Notes under the pieces: model-generated
Seen by the model: the letters and a program-made list of their open reading frames with translations, nothing else
What the model was told of the DNA's origin: nothing
Database searches by the model: none
Part shown: positions 13,348-19,201 of the stretch, in pieces
Numbering within the stretch: position 1 is the first letter of the stretch
How the letters are laid out: every line of letters starts with the position of its first letter
Assembly: GCA_937887565.1 (NCBI GenBank)
Contig: CALABS010000050.1
Span: 1-19,201, forward strand
Reading direction: 5' to 3'
Origin: an uncultured Rhodospirillaceae bacterium
Lineage (GTDB): Bacteria; Pseudomonadota; Alphaproteobacteria; Rhodospirillales; Magnetospirillaceae
Length of the DNA stretch: 19,201 nucleotides
Position numbers and translations under genes: made by a program

Positions 13348-13358
13348 AATGGCGGCGC

Positions 13359-14291
13359 TCAGGCGCTGCCGTCGCCGAAGCGCCAGACCGGGATGCCGAG
13401 GCGCCGGGCCTTGTCGGCGAGGTTGGCGGCGATGCCCGAGCCGGGGAAGGCGACGATGCCGATCGGAAGCGCCTCGAGCAGGCGGTCGTTGCGCTTGAAC
13501 GGGGCGGCCTTGGTGTGGCGCGCCCAGTCGGGGCGGAACAGCACCTGCGTCACCTTGCGGTGCTCGGCCCAGCAGGCGGCGATGCGCTCGGCCCCCTTCG
13601 GGCTGCCGCCGTGCAGCAGCACCATGTCCGGGTGCTTGGCCCGCACCTTGTCGAGCACCGCCCAGATGCGGTGGTGGTCGTTGCACTCCACCCCACCGGT
13701 GAAGGCGATGCGGGGGCCGGCCGGCAGCAGCGGCTCGGTCTCGGCCCGCCGCTTGGCCGCGAGGAAGTCGCGGCTGTCGATCAGCGACGCCGTCAGGGTG
13801 CGGTGGCTGACCAGCGAGCCGGCGCGCGGCCGCCAGCCGGAGCCGGTGTGGACCTCGAACAGCTCGGCGGCGTGGTCGCGGAAGGCCTCCATGGCGGTGC
13901 GGCGCTCGATCAGCGTCAGCCCCTCGGCCAGCAGGCGCTCCAGCTCGACCGAGCGGATCTCCGAGCCGTCCTGTTCGCGCTGGCTGCGCTTCTGGGCGTC
14001 CTCGTTATCGTCGAGTTCGCGCTGCACGCGGTCGGCGGCGCGGTGGAACAGGTTGACGGTGGACCACAGCAGGTCGGCCAGGTCGGGTTCCAGGCGGGTG
14101 TCCTTCAGCGTGACCACCAGGGCGTCGAAGACGTCGGCCAGGGCGGCGCGGATGGCGGTCTCGTCGGGCAGCGGGCGGGGATCGGGATCGTCCTCGAAGG
14201 GCCGGTGGCCATAGAGCTGGAGTTCGGTCAGGGCGTGGTCGGTGGGGGAGGAGGCGTGGCGGAGCCCGGCGGCGTCGGTGTCGGTGACCAT
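13359..14291 (-). CDS. DUF2493 (SLOG-like) domain protein
   Basis: This 310-aa protein has a family-typical N-terminal helical region (about 1-185) and a C-terminal DUF2493 domain (about 190-306): RIAFTGGVECNDHHRIWAVL, then MVLLHGGSPKGAERIAACWA, and a final GIVAFPGSGIAANLADKARR followed by LGIPVWRF. The GG..P-KGAE and FPGSG...L motifs are those of Rossmann-like SLOG proteins, which bind nucleotides or ligands. The exact function is unknown. ATG 14289-14291 has GAAGGG upstream, and the conserved leader precedes it. The gene is on the same strand as, and 300 bp after, the Toprim gene, and is a regular companion of strawberry-notch and DUF736 genes on alphaproteobacterial plasmids. Confidence 0.91.
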   Translation of the reverse strand: MVTDTDAAGLRHASSPTDHALTELQLYGHRPFEDDPDPRPLPDETAIRAALADVFDALVVTLKDTRLEPDLADLLWSTVNLFHRAADRVQRELDDNEDAQKRSQREQDGSEIRSVELERLLAEGLTLIERRTAMEAFRDHAAELFEVHTGSGWRPRAGSLVSHRTLTASLIDSRDFLAAKRRAETEPLLPAGPRIAFTGGVECNDHHRIWAVLDKVRAKHPDMVLLHGGSPKGAERIAACWAEHRKVTQVLFRPDWARHTKAAPFKRNDRLLEALPIGIVAFPGSGIAANLADKARRLGIPVWRFGDGSA

Positions 14292-14326
14292 GGCGGCTGC
14301 CCTTCGGCTGGAGGATCGGCCGCGCC

Positions 14327-14485
14327 CACCGCGGCCTTCGTGGCGATCCCCCAGCGGCGGGCGGGGCGGGTCCGCACCCTCTTGGGCCGCAGCGTCAGCG
14401 GAGGACGGCGGGGGGCGGCTTTCTTGTCCCGCGAGGAAGGCCGGCTTGGCCGGCCGGGGAAGAAAGTTGCGCCCCGCCGTTGCGG
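14327..14485 (-). promoter_or_regulatory. Conserved structured leader, copy 2 (upstream of DUF2493)
   Basis: This shares with 3418-3588 the same series of blocks in the same order: CACCGCGGCCTT, TGGCGATC, GGGCCGCAGCG, AGCGGAGGACGGC, TTCTTG..CGCGAGGAAG, CGGGGAAGAA and CCGTTGCGG. It is 159 bp against 171. The sequences between blocks differ, so the blocks, not the whole, are conserved. The interval between the Toprim stop and DUF2493 is taken up largely by this leader, which suggests that DUF2493 has its own promoter. Confidence 0.6.
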
Positions 14486-14591
14486 AGCCGGCCCGGCTGC
14501 CGCCCGATCGCCCGCTGGAAGGCCGGGGCCGCGGCCTCCCGCCGGCCGGACCGGCGTCCGCCCGCTCCGACCGGCGCCCGTCCGCCGAGGC

Positions 14592-15617
14592 TCAGGCTCC
14601 CCACGGCCAGCCGCCACTCATCCAGAAGCGCGCCACATCCTCCGGGGCGAGCTGGGCCCGCAGGTGCGCCCGCAGCGCTGCCACGCCGTGCGCCAGCAGG
14701 TCGTCGTTGAGGTCGCCCAGCACCGGTGCCAGGACCAGCGCCTCGATGCCGAGGGCCTCGGCGCGGCTCCCCAGGCGTTCCGCCGCCCGGCGTCCGGCGG
14801 CGTCGTTGTCGCGGGCGATGTAGAGGCGGCGCAGCGTCGGCGGCAGGCACAGGGCGGCGAGGTGGCCGGCCGACAGCGCGGCGACCATGGGCAGGGCTGG
14901 CAGGACGGTGCGCAGCGCCAGCACGGTCTCGACGCCCTCCCCCGCCGCCAGGACGTCGCGGGCCACGCCGAAGCGGACGCCGTTGCCGAGCAGATGGCCC
15001 AGCGCCCGGCGCGGCGACGGCATCACCGCCTTGCCGCGGCCGGACGGATCGAGCCAGGTGCGCTGCACGCCGGTGAGGCGGCCGTCCAGACCGGTGACGG
15101 CGGCGATCAGCGCCGGGCCTTGGGCTAGCCGGTCGTCGGCGTCGCGGTACCAGCAGCGCGGCTGGAACCGCAGGGAGCCGTCTTTCCGGACATCCGGAAT
15201 GCCGCGGTTGCGGAGATAGGCGTCGGCCAGCGTGCCGGCGAGCGGCCGGGAGCGGGCGAACAGGCGGCGGGCGGCCTCCGGCGATCCGATGGGAGCCGGG
15301 GGCTCCCACCGCGGCTCCGGCGGCGCCCGCGGCGAACCGAGGAAGACACGGGCCTCGTCGAGCACCGCGGCCAGCCGGCCGAGACCGCGGTTGAGCCCGA
15401 TGAGGTCGAGCAGGTCGCCGTGCTCGCCAGTGGCAGCGTCGGCCCATCGGCCGATGGCAGCACCGTGCAGCCGGATGTAGAGGCTCTCCCCCGGCGTGCC
15501 GTGGACGTCGCCAACCCGCCAGTAGCGCCCCTCCCGCCGCCCGTGCGGCAGGTAGTGGCGGCACACCGCCTCGGCCTCCCGCGCGAGGCGCTGCGCCATC
15601 TCCGAGGCTGTGGACAT
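14592..15617 (-). CDS. DUF7146/Toprim domain protein (primase-like)
   Basis: This 341-aa protein has an N-terminal region with CRHYLPHGRREGRYWRVGDV (19-38) and GRWADAATGEHGDLLDLI (56-73), the DUF7146-type, CHC2-primase-related part. The C-terminal Toprim domain has GEGVETVLAL (226-235, E227), YIARDNDAAG (266-275, D270 and D272) and GDLNDDL (301-307). The Toprim acidic residues are intact, so metal-dependent nucleic-acid chemistry such as primer synthesis is plausible; it is common on plasmids, where it may support conjugative DNA replication. The ATG has GAGGGAG seven bases upstream, overlapping the stop of the strawberry-notch gene 12 nt before, so the two are in one operon. Confidence 0.93.
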   Translation of the reverse strand: MSTASEMAQRLAREAEAVCRHYLPHGRREGRYWRVGDVHGTPGESLYIRLHGAAIGRWADAATGEHGDLLDLIGLNRGLGRLAAVLDEARVFLGSPRAPPEPRWEPPAPIGSPEAARRLFARSRPLAGTLADAYLRNRGIPDVRKDGSLRFQPRCWYRDADDRLAQGPALIAAVTGLDGRLTGVQRTWLDPSGRGKAVMPSPRRALGHLLGNGVRFGVARDVLAAGEGVETVLALRTVLPALPMVAALSAGHLAALCLPPTLRRLYIARDNDAAGRRAAERLGSRAEALGIEALVLAPVLGDLNDDLLAHGVAALRAHLRAQLAPEDVARFWMSGGWPWGA

Positions 15618-15629
15618 GGTGCCGCTCCC

Positions 15630-18600
15630 TCACGGCCCCGTCCGGTCGACAACACGGAGCAGCGGGTGGCGGGCCAGCAGGGCGGCGAACACCGCCGGCC
15701 CGCGCTCGCCCACCGGCACGAACAGACGCAACGTCCAGGCGATGATCTCGGACATCAGCCCCAGCGCCTTCAGCCGCTCCACCATGCCCTCGCTGAAACC
15801 CGACAGCTCGATCCGGTGGGTGCCCATCACCGTGACCCGGCGCAGCCGCAGTCCGTCGGCCAGATGCAGCACCGTCCGTCCCTCCAGCAGCGCCGTCCAC
15901 GCCTGCTCCGCCGATGGCACCGCTGCGCCACCACTGCCGAAATTGCGCTCGACCTCGGCAAGGGCGTCCGGCGCCACCACCCGGCCGATGATCCGTTCGC
16001 CGTCGTCGGTCTGCAACCGCACCACCCGCAGGTTCGTGTCCGGCAGACGCTGCCACACCGGCAGCAGCAGCCCGGTCACCAGATGCAGGGTGCTGGTGGC
16101 GAACTCCGGCACCGTGGCGGCCTCCGTCTCCCAGACGGTGGCGAAGGTCTCCGGCTCAGCCGGGCGCCAGTGGCTCTGCGTCAGCTCGGCCAGCGTCACC
16201 GTCAGGCGTTCCAGCGGGCGCAGCAGCCGCACCCGGCGCTCCACCGTGCCGTCGTCCAGCATCAACCCGGCGGCGGGCACCGCCACCGCCGCCCGGCCCG
16301 AGCGGGCGTTGACCAGCAGCCGTGCTTGCGGCCCGGTCCCTTTCTCCAGAGCCTCCCCCAGGTCCATCGGCTGGTTGCGGTCGCGCCGCGCCAGCGTGAA
16401 CAGCCGGGTCTCCGCTCCGGTCGCCGCGTGGGTGTAAAGCGTTCGCCGGTTCGTCACCGTGAAGCTGTCGGCCACCACCGTCTCGACGCCGCGGTCGTAG
16501 GTGCCGGACGCGATGGCGCCTTCGATCTTCGCGGCGAGCAGCTGCTCGAACACGGTGAACAGCGTGTTCTGCAAGCCGATGGTCAGCGCCAGCAGCCGGT
16601 TGAGGAAGGTGGTGATCGGCGGCAGCTCCTCACGCAGGCCGCCGTCGCGGTCACACAGCGCCAAGCCGGTCGCCGCCTCGAACGCGCCCAGCGAACAACC
16701 CTCGACCTTGCCGGCGTGCAGCAGGCCGTAGAGCTGGCGCAGGGCGGCACGGGCGTAGACGGATTCCAGATTGTCGTCGGCGCGGAACAGCCCCTGCCCG
16801 CCGGTCTGGCGCTGGCCGCGGGTGATGGCGCCCAGCGTGTCGAGCCGGCGGGCGATGGTGGAGAGGAAGCGCTTCTCCGCCCGCACGTCGGTGGCGACCG
16901 GGCGGAACAGCGGCGGCTGCGCCTGGTTGGTGCGGTTGGAGCGGCCCAGCCCCTGGATGGCGGCGTCGGCCTTCCAGCCGGCTTCTAGCAGGTAGTGCAC
17001 CCGCAGCCGCTGGTTCTTCGCCCCGAGATCGGCGTGGTAGCTGCGGCCGGTGCCGCCGGCGTCGGAGAAGACCAGGATGCGCTTCTCGTCGTCGAGGAAG
17101 GCCTGGGTTTCGGCGAGGTTGGCCGAGCCGGGGCGGCTCTCCACCGCCAGCCGCTCGTCCCCGCCGGGACCGGTCTTGCGCACGATGCGCCGCGAGCGGC
17201 CGGTGACCTCGGCCACCATGTCGGCGCCGAAGCGCTGGACGATCTGGTCGAGCGCCCCCGGCACCGGCTCCAGGGCGGCCAACCGCTCGATCATGCGGTC
17301 GCGCCGCTCCACCGCTTCCCGGCACGGCACCGGCTGACCGTCCCGCCACACCGGGCGCGACGAGAGGGTCCCATCGGCGTCGGTGAAGGGTTCGTGCAGC
17401 TGGGTCGGGAAGGAGTGGGAGAGGTACTCGAGGACAAGCTCACGCGGCGTGACGTCGATCGACAAATCATCCCACTCCTCGGTGGGGATGTCGGACAGGC
17501 GGCGTTCCATCAATGCTTCGCCGGTGGAGACGAGCTGCACCACCACGGCGTGGCCGGTGGCAATATCACGTTCGATGGACTTGAGCACGGTCGGCGTTTT
17601 CATCGCCGATATCAGATGGTTGAAAAATCTTTGCTTGGCACCCTCGAAAGCGGAGCGGGCGGCGGCCTTGGCGGCGCGGTTCAGGGTGCCGCTGGCCCCG
17701 GTGACGTTGGCCGCCTCCAGCGCCGCGGTCAAGTTGGTATGAATCACTTGAAAAGCAGCGGCGTAGGCGTCGTAGATCGCCACCTGTCCCGGTGTCAGCC
17801 GGTGCTCGACCATCTCGTAACGGACCCCTTCGAAGGAGAGCGAGCGGGCGGCGTAGAGGCCGAGGGCCTTGAGGTCGCGGGCCAGCACCTCCATGGCGGC
17901 GACCCCGCCGGCCTCGATGGCCTGGACGAACTCGGCGCGGGTGGCGAAGGGGAAGTCCGCCCCGCCCCACAGGCCGAGGCGCTGGGCGTAGGCGAGGTTG
18001 TGCACGGTGGTGGCGCCGGTGGCCGAAACGTAGAGCACGCGGGCGTCCGGCAGGGCGTGCTGGAGGCGCAGCCCGGCGCGGCCCTGCTGGGAGGGGGTGA
18101 CGGGACCGCCGTCGCGGCCAAAGCCGGCGGTGCCGCCGGCGTTGCGCAGGGCGTGGGACTCGTCGAAGACGATCACCCCGTCGAACTCCCCCCGTCCCAG
18201 CCAGTCGACGATCTGCTGGACGCGCGGCACGGCGTCCTCGCCGCCGTCGCCGCGCAGGGTGGCGTAGGTGGTGAAGACGATGCCGCGCTCCAGGGCGATC
18301 GGCATGCCGGGGCGGAAGCGCGACAGCGGGGTGACCAGCAGAGGCTCCTGGCCGAGGGCGGACCAGTCGCGCCGGGCGTCCTCGATCAGGGTGTCGGACT
18401 TGGAGATCCACAGCGCCCGCTGGCGGCCCTTGAGCCAGTTGTCGAGCAGGATGCCGGCGACCTGCCGGCCCTTGCCGGCGCCGGTGCCGTCGCCGAGGAA
18501 CCAGCCGCGGCGGAACCACACCGTGTCCGCGGCATCGTCCGACGCCGCCGAGACGACGTCGAAGGTCTCGTCCACGGTCCAGGAGCCGGCGAGGTGGCCG

Positions 18601-19201
18601 GCGTGGGCTTCGCCGGCGAGGATGACGCTCTCCAACTGGGCGCTGGAGAGCACGCCGCCAGTGACCAGGGCGGCGGGCAGGTGCGGGCGGTAGCGGGGCT
18701 TGGGCGGGGCGACTGCGGCCATGGCGGCGGACTGGACCAGCGGCGTCGGGTGCGGCTGGGCCCCGGGGATCATGATGGACTGGAGCGCGTAGGGCTCGTA
18801 GAGCGCGGCGGTGAGGCGGGCCCCCGCCTGCGGCGCCCAGTCGCGCGGCTCGTATTCCAACTCGACGACCGCCGGGCCGGACGCTGGCACCGGGACCACC
18901 GGCATGGTGGCCGCCCGGCGCAGGGGTCGTGCCACCATGGCGCGGGCCAGCACCGGCAACGGAGCCGCTGCCGACGCGGAAACGGAAGCGCGCGGCGGCA
19001 CGTCACGCCGGACCCAGTCCAGCAGCGTGGCGACGTCGGAGGCCATACCCGGCGAGGCCGGGAAGACCGCCGGGTCGTCGGCGGGCATACGGTCGATGAC
19101 GGTCAGCCGGGTGTCCACCGTGGTGCCGTGGCGGGCGTAGACCCGGCCGTCGATGGCGGCGGAGAAGACGACGCGGCCCCGCTCCTGCAGGCGCACGAAG
19201 G
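15630..19201 (-). CDS. Strawberry-notch-family helicase/methylase-like protein, N-terminus outside window
   Basis: At least 1188 aa are visible; the frame is open to the edge, and full-length relatives carry an N-terminal methyltransferase-like domain that would lie beyond 19201. Counting from the GTG at 19196, the SF2-like ATPase core shows Walker A GDGTGAGKGRQVAGIL (235-250) and DESH in VIVFDESHALRNAGG (341-355). The C-terminal strawberry-notch domain has FSDAGGTGRSYHADLGAKNQ and GLGRSNRTNQAQPP, the helicase motif VI-like part. The bacterial proteins are found on plasmids, ICEs and phages, with a suggested role in DNA handling or anti-restriction during transfer; the molecular function is not established. 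It is first of the visible minus-strand operon (then Toprim). No frameshift is seen. Confidence 0.94.
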   Translation of the reverse strand, partial: FVRLQERGRVVFSAAIDGRVYARHGTTVDTRLTVIDRMPADDPAVFPASPGMASDVATLLDWVRRDVPPRASVSASAAAPLPVLARAMVARPLRRAATMPVVPVPASGPAVVELEYEPRDWAPQAGARLTAALYEPYALQSIMIPGAQPHPTPLVQSAAMAAVAPPKPRYRPHLPAALVTGGVLSSAQLESVILAGEAHAGHLAGSWTVDETFDVVSAASDDAADTVWFRRGWFLGDGTGAGKGRQVAGILLDNWLKGRQRALWISKSDTLIEDARRDWSALGQEPLLVTPLSRFRPGMPIALERGIVFTTYATLRGDGGEDAVPRVQQIVDWLGRGEFDGVIVFDESHALRNAGGTAGFGRDGGPVTPSQQGRAGLRLQHALPDARVLYVSATGATTVHNLAYAQRLGLWGGADFPFATRAEFVQAIEAGGVAAMEVLARDLKALGLYAARSLSFEGVRYEMVEHRLTPGQVAIYDAYAAAFQVIHTNLTAALEAANVTGASGTLNRAAKAAARSAFEGAKQRFFNHLISAMKTPTVLKSIERDIATGHAVVVQLVSTGEALMERRLSDIPTEEWDDLSIDVTPRELVLEYLSHSFPTQLHEPFTDADGTLSSRPVWRDGQPVPCREAVERRDRMIERLAALEPVPGALDQIVQRFGADMVAEVTGRSRRIVRKTGPGGDERLAVESRPGSANLAETQAFLDDEKRILVFSDAGGTGRSYHADLGAKNQRLRVHYLLEAGWKADAAIQGLGRSNRTNQAQPPLFRPVATDVRAEKRFLSTIARRLDTLGAITRGQRQTGGQGLFRADDNLESVYARAALRQLYGLLHAGKVEGCSLGAFEAATGLALCDRDGGLREELPPITTFLNRLLALTIGLQNTLFTVFEQLLAAKIEGAIASGTYDRGVETVVADSFTVTNRRTLYTHAATGAETRLFTLARRDRNQPMDLGEALEKGTGPQARLLVNARSGRAAVAVPAAGLMLDDGTVERRVRLLRPLERLTVTLAELTQSHWRPAEPETFATVWETEAATVPEFATSTLHLVTGLLLPVWQRLPDTNLRVVRLQTDDGERIIGRVVAPDALAEVERNFGSGGAAVPSAEQAWTALLEGRTVLHLADGLRLRRVTVMGTHRIELSGFSEGMVERLKALGLMSEIIAWTLRLFVPVGERGPAVFAALLARHPLLRVVDRTGP

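Larger units (their letters stand above)
12884..13358. other. 475-bp intergenic interval between the defence island and the DUF2493 gene
   Basis: This holds the promoter of the OLD gene, an inverted-repeat pair suggestive of a small IS remnant (13115-13271), and the dispersed hairpin repeat (13305-13347). A 71-codon minus-strand frame (12948-13163) has no ribosome site and no recognisable family. The left part is AT-rich, like the defence genes; the right part is GC-rich, like the plasmid genes, so the island junction probably lies near 13150-13270. Confidence 0.5.

Noticed and set aside
13515..15128. Very long plus-strand frame antisense to DUF2493 and Toprim genes
   Set aside because: It is a GC-rich shadow with a low-complexity Gly/Ala/Gln/Arg product, no ribosome site, and it lies opposite two well-supported genes.
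14395..16056. 553-codon minus-strand frame overlapping Toprim and strawberry-notch genes
   Set aside because: It is another reading frame of the same DNA, with arginine- and alanine-rich noise; the motif-bearing frames are the real ones.
15420..16988. Long plus-strand frame antisense to the strawberry-notch gene
   Set aside because: The His/Gln/Arg-rich composition is typical of the reverse frame of a high-GC gene; no family-like motif is present.

Overview
The window reads as accessory DNA of a high-GC alphaproteobacterium, most likely a large plasmid or integrative conjugative element of a Rhodospirillales/Azospirillum-type host. This is inferred from base composition and from a set of genes typical of such elements: DUF736, DUF2493, a DUF7146/Toprim protein, a strawberry-notch helicase, and small DUF2285 and XRE regulators. 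No rRNA, tRNA, CRISPR array or housekeeping gene is visible.

Left flank (1-4829). A minus-strand gene at the left edge has a DUF6499-type N-terminus and continues in the +1 frame across a UUU-C site. This matches the FseA excision activator of Mesorhizobium ICEs. To its right is a 328-bp non-coding element with perfect 27-bp inverted ends, 5-bp direct flanks and three transposase-site-like repeats per end, built like a miniature Tn5053/Tn7-type transposon. Next is a divergent pair, an 89-aa DUF2285 protein (minus, QseM-like) and a 90-aa XRE regulator (plus, QseC-like), with a promoter and a palindrome between them. Then come a repeat-rich stretch with two 22-bp-spaced iteron-like repeats, a 58-aa conserved small protein, a DUF736 gene with a long structured leader, and a 66-aa HTH protein followed by a gene-free region with a duplicated 80-bp repeat.

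Defence island (about 4800-12900). Two nuclease-helicase modules face each other. On the plus strand is a Hachiman system (HamA nuclease, HamB helicase) with a translationally linked DUF3223/DeCL-domain small protein. On the minus strand is a class 2 OLD nuclease plus UvrD-like helicase pair (Gabija-like). They converge on a long near-perfect palindrome at 8774-8808 that could terminate both. This segment looks visibly less GC-rich than its flanks, which fits cargo acquired separately.

Right flank (12884-19201, all minus). A strawberry-notch helicase (N-terminus beyond the edge) is followed after 12 nt by a DUF7146/Toprim protein. A leader related to the one before DUF736 then precedes a DUF2493/SLOG protein, which ends at a strong hairpin. 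The two shared leaders suggest that the flanking genes form one co-regulated transfer or establishment regulon into which the defence cargo was inserted.
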